A stretch of DNA of 64,000 nt from Companilactobacillus jidongensis (GTDB lineage: Bacteria; Bacillota; Bacilli; Lactobacillales; Lactobacillaceae), in assembly GCF_003946575.1 (NCBI RefSeq), contig NZ_RHOP01000001.1, forward strand, positions 186,001 through 250,000, in the 5' to 3' direction. Of this stretch, positions 37,127-46,561 are shown piece by piece; the stretch's first letter is position 1; every line of letters begins with the position of its first letter. Both the position numbers and the translations under genes were made by a program. Under the pieces are notes generated by a model. It saw nothing but the letters and a program-made list of their open reading frames with translations, searched no databases and was not told where the DNA came from.

Positions 37127-38503
37127 ATGAATCAAAAAGCCAAATTATCGTTGGCAATTGTTACCATTGGAAGTTTCTTCGGAGTGTTAAGTTCCACCTT
37201 GATGAGTACTGCCTTACCATCAATCATGAAAACTTTTTCTATTACCACATCAATGGGACAATGGTTAACAAATGGCTATATTCTAGTTAATGCCATTATG
37301 ATTCCCACCAGTGCTTTCTTACTCAAAAAATTTTCATTTAAAGATCTCTATTTATTCTTCTCGACTATTTTTTTATTAGGGACCATCTTCGGTGCCCTCT
37401 CGCAACAATACGTCTTTTTGATAACTGGACGAATGATCCAAGCCATCGGTGCCGGTGTCATGATGCCACTAGTTAACGTGATGGCAATGAACTCCGCCGA
37501 AAGACAAGATCAAGGTAAAGTCATGGGCATAATTGGGCTCGCATTCAACTTCGCACCAGTTGTTGGTCCAACTTTATCAGGATTCGTGTTGTCAGTCTTA
37601 TCCTGGCGTTATTTATTTATTTTGGTTATTCCATTCACAGCAATAAACATCATTCTATCAATCATCTTTTTAAAGGGAAATCATCAAGAAACAAAACTTA
37701 AATTCAATACAACAGGACTACTCTTGTCTAGTTTAGGATTGTTGTTCCTACTATATGGACTGTCAAATATAGGAACGGCTAATTTTTTAAGCCTCAATAT
37801 TGGCGGATCTGCACTAATTGGTCTTATTATTCTGATATTATTTGTACTAACTCAGCGACGAAATGAATCCCCATTCATTAACCTGAACATATTTAATTAC
37901 AAACAATACAATGTCGCCGTTGTCATAAATATGATTTTAATGGTAACAATGTACAGTAATTCTATTATCATTCCGATCCTAGTTCAGAATGTTATGCATT
38001 ACAGTGCATTACAATCGGGATTAGTCGTTCTACCTGGTGCAACTTTTACCGCCATAATGTCGCCAATCAGCGGTCGCTTATATGATAGGTTTGGAGTTAA
38101 ACGACTGGTTATTTCAGGTTTAATAGTTGATTGTATCGGTACTGGGCTACAATCATTCACAACATTATCCACATCGATTCTGGTTGTAACCTTGGGGCAA
38201 ACCATCAGACAGATGGGTTTATGCCAAGTTTTGATCCCCATTCAGACCCAAGCTTTAGCCTCTATTCCACACGAAATATTGCCTGACGGTGTTGCAACTT
38301 ATAATACTTTAAGACAAGTGGCGGCATCATTTGGTACAGCATTGTTAGTCGGTGTCATCAGTATGTCAACTCGTGCTAATCCGGGTAATTATTTAGCTAG
38401 TGAGTTGATCGGTATTAAGATTGGTTTCGTAGTTTCACTTAGTATGATAATTGTTTGCTTGGTAATGACACGTTGGTTGGTTTCTCGAACTTCCGAGGTT
38501 TAG
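37127..38503 (+). CDS. MFS multidrug efflux transporter (DHA2 type)
   Basis: The 458-residue transporter has about fourteen hydrophobic segments, as in EmrB/QacA-type drug:H+ antiporters. Motifs include the N-terminal LSSTLMSTALPSIMKTF, TGRMIQAIGAGVMMPL (motif B-like) and the motif-C-like GLAFNFAPVVGPTLSGFV. The substrate cannot be inferred. It is monocistronic with GGAAGTG upstream. Confidence 0.92.
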   Translation: MNQKAKLSLAIVTIGSFFGVLSSTLMSTALPSIMKTFSITTSMGQWLTNGYILVNAIMIPTSAFLLKKFSFKDLYLFFSTIFLLGTIFGALSQQYVFLITGRMIQAIGAGVMMPLVNVMAMNSAERQDQGKVMGIIGLAFNFAPVVGPTLSGFVLSVLSWRYLFILVIPFTAINIILSIIFLKGNHQETKLKFNTTGLLLSSLGLLFLLYGLSNIGTANFLSLNIGGSALIGLIILILFVLTQRRNESPFINLNIFNYKQYNVAVVINMILMVTMYSNSIIIPILVQNVMHYSALQSGLVVLPGATFTAIMSPISGRLYDRFGVKRLVISGLIVDCIGTGLQSFTTLSTSILVVTLGQTIRQMGLCQVLIPIQTQALASIPHEILPDGVATYNTLRQVAASFGTALLVGVISMSTRANPGNYLASELIGIKIGFVVSLSMIIVCLVMTRWLVSRTSEV

Positions 38504-38575
38504 TACTTTGTTGTTGGAACATCGAATTCTTCATTTGCACAGCAGGTGAAGTTATTTTCAACAGTAGGAAAAAAT

Positions 38576-38606
38576 AGGAGCATCCACAAAAATGGATGCT
38601 CCTTTT
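38576..38606. terminator. Bidirectional terminator
   Basis: AGGAGCATCCA pairs with TGGATGCTCCT, with T-runs on both strands, between the MFS gene and convergent degV. Confidence 0.92.
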
Positions 38607-38613
38607 CAATACA

Positions 38614-39480
38614 CTATTTAATTGTCTGCCAATCCTCTTGCCAAATGATTCCCATCGTCTTCTCACCAGTATGAACACTGATAGCGGGACCAAGTGAACT
38701 TTGAGTAACTCGAATCTGAGGAAATTTCTCTTCTAATTCTTTAGTCCAAGCATCTGACAACTCTTGATTATTCGCATCGATAATTGTTGCATGAACCTTA
38801 TAATCTACAGTGTCAAGCGTCTCTTGAATCTTCTCACACATCAACTTGAATACTCGCTTCATGGTACGTTCTTTACCAATAGCAATTATCTTACCTTCTT
38901 CATCAAAAGTAAGCATTGGTTTAATATTCAAAAGATTACCAATAACCGCTGACCTGTTACTCAACCGACCAGTACGCATCAAGTGCTTCAAATTATCAAC
39001 CGCAAAACGTACTTCCATCGTCTCACGTAAATTCAATAACTTCGGCATGATCTCTTCTGGCTCTTGACCTTCTTTAACTAACTTACCGGCTAATAAAACC
39101 AAATTAGCTTCACCAGCGCTCGCCACTAATGAATCAAACGGAAAGGTTTCTGCTTTGTCATAATCCTTACAAAACATTCGTAAATTATCCATGAATGAAG
39201 TTATCCCACTAGATAAATGAATTGAAATAATTTTATCGTAACCTTTTGAAACCAAGTCATCATAGGCTTCCTCAATTTGGCCCATTGAAACTTGAGACGT
39301 AGTTGGTAATTCTTCTTCAGTATTTAGATAATCATAAAACTTATCTAGTCCTAATTCTTCTGTTTCTTTGTATTGTTTATTTCCCAAAATAACTGTAATT
39401 GGTAACACTCTAATATTGAATTCTTCAATCTGTTCGGGTGTTAAATATGAAGCCGTATCCGTCACAATTGCCGTTGGCAT
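38614..39480 (-). CDS. DegV-family fatty-acid-binding protein
   Basis: DegV/FakB proteins bind a fatty acid, and some present it to the FakA kinase for phosphorylation. The 288-residue product starts MPTAIVTDTASYLTPEQ. It has the conserved TTSQVSMGQIEEAYDDL, ISIHLSSGITSFMDN, NLKHLMRTGRLS and the C-terminal LGPAISVHTGEKTMGI. No FakA gene is nearby, so the partner must be elsewhere. Confidence 0.92.
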   Translation of the reverse strand: MPTAIVTDTASYLTPEQIEEFNIRVLPITVILGNKQYKETEELGLDKFYDYLNTEEELPTTSQVSMGQIEEAYDDLVSKGYDKIISIHLSSGITSFMDNLRMFCKDYDKAETFPFDSLVASAGEANLVLLAGKLVKEGQEPEEIMPKLLNLRETMEVRFAVDNLKHLMRTGRLSNRSAVIGNLLNIKPMLTFDEEGKIIAIGKERTMKRVFKLMCEKIQETLDTVDYKVHATIIDANNQELSDAWTKELEEKFPQIRVTQSSLGPAISVHTGEKTMGIIWQEDWQTIK

Positions 39481-39587
39481 AACTCGTCCTCTTTTTTCCT
39501 TCTAAATATATAAAAGTATTGCTTAAAGCATAACATAACTGTCATATATTTCTATTATGAAATGGCTTGTTCTATCACTAACATATT

Positions 39588-39666
39588 TTGTTTACTAGTT
39601 GTTTACTCGATGTACCTTGCTCATACTACCGAAAGGAGTTATTATTAGTTAGTAAACATTTACTAA
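39588..39666 (+). promoter_or_regulatory. galKTR promoter and GalR-like operators
   Basis: The -35 TTGTTT (39599-39604), 17-bp spacer and -10 CATACT (39622-39627) form a good promoter. TTGTTTACT occurs twice, at 39588 and 39599, 11 bp apart and overlapping the -35. A second operator, TTAGTAAA-CA-TTTACTAA (39649-39666), has perfect 8-bp arms just before galK. All carry the same TGTTTACT/AGTAAACA half-site, fitting control by the GalR gene of the operon. Confidence 0.75.
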
Positions 39667-39680
39667 ATATGGAGAAAATT

Positions 39681-40856
39681 ATGAAAACAGATAACCTTTT
39701 GTCAGATTTTAAGAGCATATTTAATAGCAAGGCTGAGCGATTATTCTTCTCACCAGGACGAATCAACTTGATTGGTGAGCACACCGATTACAATGGTGGC
39801 AATGTTTTCCCATGTGCCATCAGCTTGGGAACATACGCTGCTTATGGATCACGTGATGACGACGTGGTTCAATTATATTCAGCTAACTTTCCAGAAAATG
39901 GAATTATTAGTTTTACAACTACTGATTTGGATTATAACAAAGCTGATGATTGGGCCAATTATCCACGTGGAATTATGTATTACCTTGTAGAACACGGCTA
40001 TAGTTTCGACCATGGATTCAATCTCTTCATCCATGGAAACTTACCTGATGGAGCTGGACTCTCTTCTTCAGCATCAATTGAATTATTAATGGGAACAATT
40101 TTAAACACAGTCTTCGACCTTGAAGTTGATCAATTAGACTTAGTCAAGATTGGGCAAGAAGACGAAAACAAATACATCGGTGTCAATTCAGGAATCATGG
40201 ATCAATTCGCAGTTGGTATGGGTAAAAAAGATCAAGCAATTTTACTCGACACTAACACGATGAACTATCAATATGCACCCGTTGAATTAGGAAGCCACGT
40301 TATTGTGATCATGAATACTAACAAGCGGCGTGAATTAGCTGATTCTAAATACAACGAACATCGTAGTGAGTGTGAACAAGCGCTTGAAAGACTACAATCA
40401 GCTTTACCTATTAAGTCACTGGGTGATTTGACAATTGATGAATTTGATCAGAATTCATATTTGATAAATGACAATACCTTGATTCGTCGTGCTCGTCATG
40501 CTGTTTTCGAAAACCAACGCACCCTTCGTGCAATCGATAAATTACAGCAAAATGACCTAGTTAGTTTTGGAAAACTAGTTAACGCATCACACGTTTCACT
40601 TCACTATGACTATGAAGTTACTGGTCAAGAACTCGATACGCTCGTTGAAACAGCTTGGCAGCAACCTGGAGTCTTGGGTGCTCGTATGACTGGTGCTGGA
40701 TTCGGTGGCTGTGCAATTGCTATCGTTGAAAAAGACCAGGTGGAAAACTTCAAAGAAAATGTCGGTGAAACTTATAAACAAATCATCGGTTATAACGCTG
40801 ACTTCTACATTGCGGAAATATCCGATGGACCAATAGAATTAAAGGTGGAAAAATAA
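39681..40856 (+). CDS. galK: Galactokinase
   Basis: GalK phosphorylates galactose to galactose-1-phosphate, the first Leloir step after epimerisation. The 391-residue GHMP kinase has SPGRINLIGEHTDYNGG, the ATP loop LPDGAGLSSSASIELL and GARMTGAGFGGCAIAI. ATG 39681 follows GGAG by 6 nt. An in-frame ORF reaching 39588 would place extra residues through the promoter and is unlikely. It is the first gene of galKTR. Confidence 0.97.
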   Translation: MKTDNLLSDFKSIFNSKAERLFFSPGRINLIGEHTDYNGGNVFPCAISLGTYAAYGSRDDDVVQLYSANFPENGIISFTTTDLDYNKADDWANYPRGIMYYLVEHGYSFDHGFNLFIHGNLPDGAGLSSSASIELLMGTILNTVFDLEVDQLDLVKIGQEDENKYIGVNSGIMDQFAVGMGKKDQAILLDTNTMNYQYAPVELGSHVIVIMNTNKRRELADSKYNEHRSECEQALERLQSALPIKSLGDLTIDEFDQNSYLINDNTLIRRARHAVFENQRTLRAIDKLQQNDLVSFGKLVNASHVSLHYDYEVTGQELDTLVETAWQQPGVLGARMTGAGFGGCAIAIVEKDQVENFKENVGETYKQIIGYNADFYIAEISDGPIELKVEK

Positions 40857-40857
40857 T

Positions 40858-42321
40858 ATGAATGCAATCGATAAATTTGTCGATGTAATTATTAGTTCAG
40901 ACAATAATTATCAAGAATTGGATCGTATCTACTTAATCAATCGTGTCAGAGCATTGGTTGGTGATGAATGTACTCTCAATGGCAAAAACTTACTAGTAGT
41001 TCGTGATGCTTTGATTCAAACCGCTATCCAGAATCAAAAAATCACGAATACACCTACCGAAAAAGAAATATTGAGTGACCAACTGATGGATTTGTACACA
41101 CCAACTCCATCAGAGGTGAACCAAAAATTTTGGAATTTATATCAAAAAAATCCAGAGTCTGCCACTAACTACTTCTATGAACTAAGTCGTAAAAATGATT
41201 ACATCAAAACAAAGGCAATCGCCAAAAACATTTCTTATACAACCGCAACTGATTATGGTGACTTAGAAATAACCATCAATCTCTCCAAACCTGAGAAGGA
41301 TCCTAAGGCAATTGCCGAAGCTAGCGTTCAAACCCAAAATGGCTATCCAAAATGCCAATTATGTATGGAAAACGAAGGTTACCTGGGAAGGCTTGGTTAC
41401 CCAGCTCGAAGTAATCACCGCATTATCCGCTTCATGCTCGGAGGCGAAACTTGGGGATTCCAGTACTCCCCTTATGCCTACTTTACTGAGCATGCAATCT
41501 TCCTGTCACACATTCATCGTCCTATGATTATCAATCAGCATACTTTCAACAACCTACTAGAAATCACTAAACAATTTCCACAATATTTCGTTGGTAGTAA
41601 TGCTGATCTACCGATTGTCGGCGGCTCAATGCTTTCACATGACCACTATCAAGGTGGACGTCATGAATTCCCAATGATGAAGGCTCCTATCGTTAAAAAA
41701 ATCAATTTGCCAATCAACAATGTTGAGGCTGGTATCGTCAAATGGCCATTGTCGGATATTAGACTGATCAGTGATACCCCTGAACAATTGATCAAGGCTG
41801 CTACGCTAATTCATAAACATTGGAAATCATATTCTGACGCATCAGTTGATGTTCGTGCATATACAGATGATATTAGTCATCACACGGTTACACCGATTGC
41901 TTACCGAAAAGATGATCAATACGTACTCGATATCGTCCTACGTGACAACCAAACCTCAGCAAAATACCCAGACGGAATCTTCCATCCTCACAAGCAATAT
42001 CAACACATAAAGAAAGAAAATATTGGTTTGATCGAAGTCATGGGACGTGCAATCCTCCCTGCTAGATTAAAAGCTGAATTAATTGAAGTTGAAAAATACT
42101 TATTAGATCAACCTAACAAAATGGCTGAATACCATCATCAATGGGCCGATCAACTCAAGCAAAAATATGAATTAACTTCTGAAAATGTCGAAGATGTTGT
42201 TAATACAGAAACTGGATTAGTATTTTCTCACGTATTAGAAAATGCCGGTGTATACAAATGGGATGATCAAGGAAGAAAAGCCTTTGATAAATTTATTAAT
42301 AGTCTAAATGAGGTGAAATAA
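40858..42321 (+). CDS. galT: UDP-glucose-hexose-1-phosphate uridylyltransferase (type 2 GalT)
   Basis: GalT exchanges UMP between UDP-glucose and galactose-1-phosphate. The 487-residue product is the long Gram-positive form: QLCMENEGYLGRLGYPARSN, the phosphate/histidine motif GGSMLSHDHYQGGRHEFPM and FHPHKQYQHIKKENIGLIEV (the last in two parts). It starts one base after the galK stop and ends directly at galR, so the three genes are tightly coupled. galE and galM are not in the window. Confidence 0.96.
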   Translation: MNAIDKFVDVIISSDNNYQELDRIYLINRVRALVGDECTLNGKNLLVVRDALIQTAIQNQKITNTPTEKEILSDQLMDLYTPTPSEVNQKFWNLYQKNPESATNYFYELSRKNDYIKTKAIAKNISYTTATDYGDLEITINLSKPEKDPKAIAEASVQTQNGYPKCQLCMENEGYLGRLGYPARSNHRIIRFMLGGETWGFQYSPYAYFTEHAIFLSHIHRPMIINQHTFNNLLEITKQFPQYFVGSNADLPIVGGSMLSHDHYQGGRHEFPMMKAPIVKKINLPINNVEAGIVKWPLSDIRLISDTPEQLIKAATLIHKHWKSYSDASVDVRAYTDDISHHTVTPIAYRKDDQYVLDIVLRDNQTSAKYPDGIFHPHKQYQHIKKENIGLIEVMGRAILPARLKAELIEVEKYLLDQPNKMAEYHHQWADQLKQKYELTSENVEDVVNTETGLVFSHVLENAGVYKWDDQGRKAFDKFINSLNEVK

Positions 42322-43317
42322 ATGGCTACAATTCGTGATATTGCTAAACGAGCTTCTGTTTCACCAGCTACTGTTTCCAGAGTTCTCAACAACGATCTGA
42401 CACTATCTGTGACTGATGATACTCGTGAAAGAATCATTAAAATTGCGGAAGAAATGAATTATTCCAAAACAAGTAAAAAAAATCAAACTAGAATTGCTCT
42501 AGTTCAATGGTATTCAGAGTCCCAAGAACAAGATGATATCTACTATATGATGATTCGTGAAGGTATCGAAAAACAAATTCAGAAATTCAACTTTGAGATC
42601 ATACGTATCTTTAACAATGATTTTTCCACAATTGACGGTGATATCGATGGAATAATTGCAGTTGGAAAATATAGTTTTCAACAAGTTGACCATATGCAAA
42701 AATATTCTAGGAATATCGTTTTCATTGATGACGACCAATTTGCAAATGACTTCGATACCGTTCTGACTGATTTCAAATACGGCGTTCAACACGCACTGGA
42801 CTTCTTCTTAGATCAAGAGATCAGAGATATAGGTATTATATATGGTGAAGAGAAGTCAACCGATGGACTTAAGACAATCGTCGATAAACGTTTCGATTGT
42901 TATAGAGATTACTTAGCTCAAGAAGAACTATTTCAAGAAAAATATTGCTTTAAGGGCGACTTCACAAAGAAGTCCGGTTATGAGCAGATGAAACTTGCTA
43001 TCAAGAAGTTAGATACTCTTCCACAGGCATTTTTCATCAGCAATGACCCGATGTCATCTGGTGCGTTGCAAGCATTACAAGAAGCTCATATTTCAGTTCC
43101 TGATGATATTCAAATTTTTAGCTTCAACAATACCTCAGTCGCCAGTTTTGTTAATCCAGAATTAAGTTCTGTTTCCGTTTCGACGATTCAGATGGGAGCA
43201 TCTGCAGTACAATTACTCTACGATTTATTGACAAATAAAAATCATGTACCGTATAAGTTAGAACTAGCTACTAAATTAGTATTCAGAGATAGTACAAAAA
43301 AGGTCGAGAAAAAATAA
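42322..43317 (+). CDS. galR: LacI-family galactose operon regulator
   Basis: The 331-residue regulator has the LacI HTH (MATIRDIAKRASVSPATVSR, VLNNDLTLSVTD) and an effector domain. It begins at the base after the galT stop. Probable sites are the TGTTTACT-type operators upstream of galK, so it likely represses its own operon in the absence of inducer. A similar site elsewhere in the genome would extend the regulon. Confidence 0.93.
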   Translation: MATIRDIAKRASVSPATVSRVLNNDLTLSVTDDTRERIIKIAEEMNYSKTSKKNQTRIALVQWYSESQEQDDIYYMMIREGIEKQIQKFNFEIIRIFNNDFSTIDGDIDGIIAVGKYSFQQVDHMQKYSRNIVFIDDDQFANDFDTVLTDFKYGVQHALDFFLDQEIRDIGIIYGEEKSTDGLKTIVDKRFDCYRDYLAQEELFQEKYCFKGDFTKKSGYEQMKLAIKKLDTLPQAFFISNDPMSSGALQALQEAHISVPDDIQIFSFNNTSVASFVNPELSSVSVSTIQMGASAVQLLYDLLTNKNHVPYKLELATKLVFRDSTKKVEKK

Positions 43318-43335
43318 TTTTCTCGACTTTTTTTG
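43296..43335. terminator. Terminator of galKTR and convergent panE-like gene
   Basis: AAAAAGGTCGAGAAAA pairs with TTTTCTCGACTTTTTTT around a short AT loop. It includes the galR stop codon. Confidence 0.92.
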
Positions 43336-43345
43336 TGTTTTTTAT

Positions 43346-44311
43346 TTATGCTTCCAATGACTTAGGATCAAAATCACGGGCAAATTCTGACAGATGAACC
43401 AGATTCCTCAAGAATTCATGTGTTGTTGCTTCGTAATGATATTTAAGTCCTAATTCATAAATATAACCGTTGATATAGTCAACTTCAGTCGGACGACCTT
43501 TTGACATATCTTGATACATTGATGGGAAGTGTAATGGATTGGTATCAGTACTTACGTATTTAATAGTCTGCCATTCTTCCTCACGTGTATTTAACAGTTT
43601 AATTCCAGCACGTTCACATACATCAAATGCTTCATTGATAAGTTGTCGTCCTAATTTTTCAGCAGTTGGTCCCTGAATATACTCGCCCATTTGGATTTCA
43701 AACATTGTACATAATGTATTGATAACAGAATTAAAAATAACCTTTGCCATCAATGTTCCTAAGAAATTAGTGGTCAATGTTGGATTCAAGTTAGCTTTAG
43801 TAAATTCATCAACAATTTGATTCGTTGTATCGTCAGGTTTTTCAGTCTGATTAGCCATATGCATGCTGCCGGCCCCGGACGCACCAATGAAGTCAACATC
43901 ACCGGCGGCATTCAAAACAGTCCCGATCAAAGCCGTTCCACCAATTACTTTTTCGGGTTTAAAATATTTATTTATTTTTTCAATATGACCCATCCCATTC
44001 ATAGGTGAAACGACATATTGATGATCCTTGAAACTACCTGCTGTACGTTTCAGGGCATCTTCTAATTGCATTTGTTTGGTGAAGACAATCCAGACATCGG
44101 GATTGCCTTCGTAATCTTCTGGAGAATAAATGTTGACGGGCACTAAGTGTTTATCTTTACCATCTCTGGATACATAAACTCCGTTCTGTTCTTTAATTTT
44201 ATTGATCTGATCATCCCAGATTTCAACGAAATCTACTGGGAAACCAGCCTGCTGTAGTAAAATTCCATATCGCAGGCCCATTGCTCCTGCTCCTAAAACT
44301 GCGTATTTCAT
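43346..44311 (-). CDS. PanE/ApbA-type 2-ketoacid reductase
   Basis: The 321-residue product has the Rossmann start MKYAVLGAGAMGLRYGILLQ and a ketopantoate-reductase C-domain with KVIFNSVINTLC (catalytic Lys region) and PSMYQDMSKGRPTEVDYING. It could make pantoate. However, it faces ilvE and the L-HicDH gene, and in lactic acid bacteria PanE-like enzymes also reduce branched-chain 2-ketoacids to D-hydroxyacids, so that role is attractive. ATG 44311 follows GGAGG. A strong promoter reads from 44371 toward it. Confidence 0.87.
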   Translation of the reverse strand: MKYAVLGAGAMGLRYGILLQQAGFPVDFVEIWDDQINKIKEQNGVYVSRDGKDKHLVPVNIYSPEDYEGNPDVWIVFTKQMQLEDALKRTAGSFKDHQYVVSPMNGMGHIEKINKYFKPEKVIGGTALIGTVLNAAGDVDFIGASGAGSMHMANQTEKPDDTTNQIVDEFTKANLNPTLTTNFLGTLMAKVIFNSVINTLCTMFEIQMGEYIQGPTAEKLGRQLINEAFDVCERAGIKLLNTREEEWQTIKYVSTDTNPLHFPSMYQDMSKGRPTEVDYINGYIYELGLKYHYEATTHEFLRNLVHLSEFARDFDPKSLEA

Positions 44312-44342
44312 AGTGTGCGCCTCCATTTATTGATTACTGGCA

Positions 44343-44371
44343 ATTATTAGACAAATTATAATAATTGTCAA
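44343..44371 (-). promoter_or_regulatory. panE-like gene promoter with partial palindrome
   Basis: On the minus strand TTGACA (44366-44371), 17-bp spacer and AATAAT (44343-44348). The partly symmetric GACAAATTATAATAATTGTC (44350-44369) overlaps the -35 and spacer and may be an operator. Confidence 0.6.
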
Positions 44372-44400
44372 CGTATTTTTAATCTTTTTCTTAGATATGG

Positions 44401-44430
44401 TTGACTTGCCATTAGTACAAGCACTATCAT
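44401..44430 (+). promoter_or_regulatory. ilvE promoter
   Basis: TTGACT (44401-44406), 18-bp spacer and TATCAT (44425-44430), upstream of the AGGAGAG ribosome site of ilvE. Confidence 0.65.
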
Positions 44431-44476
44431 ACAAATTAACTTAAAATTTATTTTTTTAATAAAGGAGAGATTTTTT

Positions 44477-45508
44477 ATGGCAAAAGCAGATGCATCAAAA
44501 CTAGATTGGAATAACTTAGGATTCGAATATATGGACTTACCATATCGATATACAGCCCATTGGAAAGACGGTGCTTGGCAGGACGGCGGTCTTACCGAAA
44601 ACAGTACTCTCCCATTAAACGAAGCAGCCGTTGTACTTCATTACGGCCAAGGCGCCTTTGAAGGTATGAAAGCTTATCGTACTCCCGACAACAAAATTCA
44701 ATTGTTTAGACCCGACCGTAACGCATCACGTTTAAAGAATTCAGCTGAAAGACTACTTATGCCAGTATTCCCCGAAGATAAGTTTGTCGATGCTGTCAAA
44801 GAAGTTGTTAAAGCTAATGCTGACTTCGTTCCACCATATGGTACAGGTGGAACACTGTATATCCGTCCACTTCTTATTGGATCAGGTTCTACAATCGGCG
44901 TTCATGCAGCACCAGAATACACCTTTACAATCTTTGCAATGCCAGTTGGTAGTTACTTCAAAGGTGGCATGACACCAGTCAACTTCACTACATCACAATA
45001 CGATCGTGCTGCTCACAAGGGTACTGGCCAATCCAAAGTTGGTGGTAACTACGCTGCATCTCTATTGCCAGGTGAAAAAGCTCATAAAGATGGATTCGCC
45101 GACTGTGTCTATCTTGACCCAGTCAACCATAAGAAAATTGAAGAAGTTGGATCTGCTAACTTCTTTGGTATTACTAAGGACAACGTCTTCGTAACACCTA
45201 AGTCACCATCGATCCTCCCATCAATCACTAAGTATTCATTACTATGGCTCGCTGAACATCGTCTTGGATTAGGAACAGAAGAAGGCGACGTTTATATCGA
45301 TCAACTTGACCGCTTCAAAGAAGCTGGAGCTTGTGGTACAGCTGCCGTTATCTCTCCCATAGGTGGTCTGGAACACAATGGCGACCTCCACGTCTTCTAT
45401 AGTGAAACAGAAGTCGGACCCGTTACTAAGAAACTTTACGATGAACTAACAGGCATTCAATTTGGTACTGTTGAGGCGCCTGAAGGTTGGATTCAAGTCG
45501 TAGAATAG
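44477..45508 (+). CDS. ilvE: Branched-chain amino acid aminotransferase
   Basis: IlvE transfers the amino group of leucine, isoleucine or valine to 2-ketoglutarate using PLP. The 343-residue fold-type IV enzyme has YGQGAFEGMKAY, FRPDRNASRL, the PLP lysine in QSKVGGNYAASL (VGGNYA box), EEVGSANFF and SILPSITKYSLL. It is the long BCAT form of Firmicutes. The next gene encodes a hydroxyacid dehydrogenase, so the likely use is catabolic. Confidence 0.95.
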   Translation: MAKADASKLDWNNLGFEYMDLPYRYTAHWKDGAWQDGGLTENSTLPLNEAAVVLHYGQGAFEGMKAYRTPDNKIQLFRPDRNASRLKNSAERLLMPVFPEDKFVDAVKEVVKANADFVPPYGTGGTLYIRPLLIGSGSTIGVHAAPEYTFTIFAMPVGSYFKGGMTPVNFTTSQYDRAAHKGTGQSKVGGNYAASLLPGEKAHKDGFADCVYLDPVNHKKIEEVGSANFFGITKDNVFVTPKSPSILPSITKYSLLWLAEHRLGLGTEEGDVYIDQLDRFKEAGACGTAAVISPIGGLEHNGDLHVFYSETEVGPVTKKLYDELTGIQFGTVEAPEGWIQVVE

Positions 45509-45583
45509 AGCATGATAACTAGTTTAAGATAATATCTTTAACTTCCACAAACACATAAAATTAAATAAAAAGGAATCAATAAA

Positions 45584-46501
45584 ATGAGAAAATTTGGAAT
45601 CATCGGTGTCGGACACGTTGGTGTTACCGTCGCCTACACCCTAGTAACCAAAGGAATTGCAGACGAACTAGTTTTGATCGACAAAAAAGAAGACAAGGCC
45701 ATCTCTGAGCAACTCGACTTACAAGATGCTCAAGCCCGGTTGGATACCAGCACAGTCATCAAGATTCAGGATTACTCCGAACTAAAGGACGCCGACATTC
45801 TATTCTTAACTGCTGGGAAAGTTGATGCTGCCAAAGAAACCGGCAATCGTTGGGCAGAATTTGAATATACCAACGCTATCGTCAAAGAGGTTGCTCCTAA
45901 GATCAAAGCTTCTGGTTTCAATGGTATCGTGATCGACACAACTAACCCTTGTGATGCCATCACGCAATATCTCCAGAAGTCAGCTGGTCTAACAACTACT
46001 CAAGTTATGGGTACAGGTACATTTCTTGATACAGCTAGAATGCAACGTGTTGTCGCTGAACAATTTGGTGCCAATTCTAAGAATGTTACTGGTTATACTC
46101 TTGGTGAACATGGTGATTCTCAATTCGTAGCTTGGTCAGGTGTTCGCGTCAACAACCATTCCCTAGTTGAATTTGCTAAGCAACAAGGCAAAGATCTCAA
46201 CTATGATGATCTTGAAGAAGAAATCAGAAAAGGTGGCTGGGCCGTTTATCAAGGTAAAGGTTATACAAGTTTTGGTATCGCAACTTGTGCTGTTAAATTA
46301 GCTCAAGCTGTTCTATCCGATGCTCAATTTGAATGTCCCGTATCCTGTTACAACGAAGAATTCGATACATACATCGGTCAACCTGCCGTCATTGGTAAGC
46401 ATGGTGTAGAATTTGTTAACGAAATCAAATTAACTGATGAAGAAAAAACTAAATTCAAGAATTCAGCTGAAACCATTAAAGAAAAATTTGCAACAATGTA
46501 A
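45584..46501 (+). CDS. hicD: L-2-hydroxyisocaproate dehydrogenase (LDH/MDH superfamily)
   Basis: The enzyme reduces branched 2-ketoacids such as 2-ketoisocaproate to L-hydroxyacids with NADH. The 305-residue product has the Rossmann MRKFGIIGVGHVGVTVAY, VLIDKKEDKA (Asp for NAD), TNPCDAITQYL, MGTGTFLDTARMQ (the HicDH-like substrate arginine region) and the catalytic His in LGEHGDSQF. The TGTFLDTARM motif fits HicDH better than lactate dehydrogenase. It follows ilvE by 75 bp and ends at a terminator. Confidence 0.9.
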   Translation: MRKFGIIGVGHVGVTVAYTLVTKGIADELVLIDKKEDKAISEQLDLQDAQARLDTSTVIKIQDYSELKDADILFLTAGKVDAAKETGNRWAEFEYTNAIVKEVAPKIKASGFNGIVIDTTNPCDAITQYLQKSAGLTTTQVMGTGTFLDTARMQRVVAEQFGANSKNVTGYTLGEHGDSQFVAWSGVRVNNHSLVEFAKQQGKDLNYDDLEEEIRKGGWAVYQGKGYTSFGIATCAVKLAQAVLSDAQFECPVSCYNEEFDTYIGQPAVIGKHGVEFVNEIKLTDEEKTKFKNSAETIKEKFATM

Positions 46502-46521
46502 TATTAGATAATTAATGAGCC

Positions 46522-46560
46522 AAAAAAAGCGTTGATGAAAAAAATTCATCAACGCTTTTT
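46522..46560. terminator. Bidirectional terminator
   Basis: AAAAAAAGCGTTGATGAA pairs with TTCATCAACGCTTTTT between convergent hicD and the copper ATPase gene. Confidence 0.93.
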
Positions 46561-46561
46561 A

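Noticed and set aside
39588-39680. N-terminal extension of GalK from 39588
   Set aside because: It would run through the promoter and operators; ATG 39681 has the right ribosome site and matches family length.
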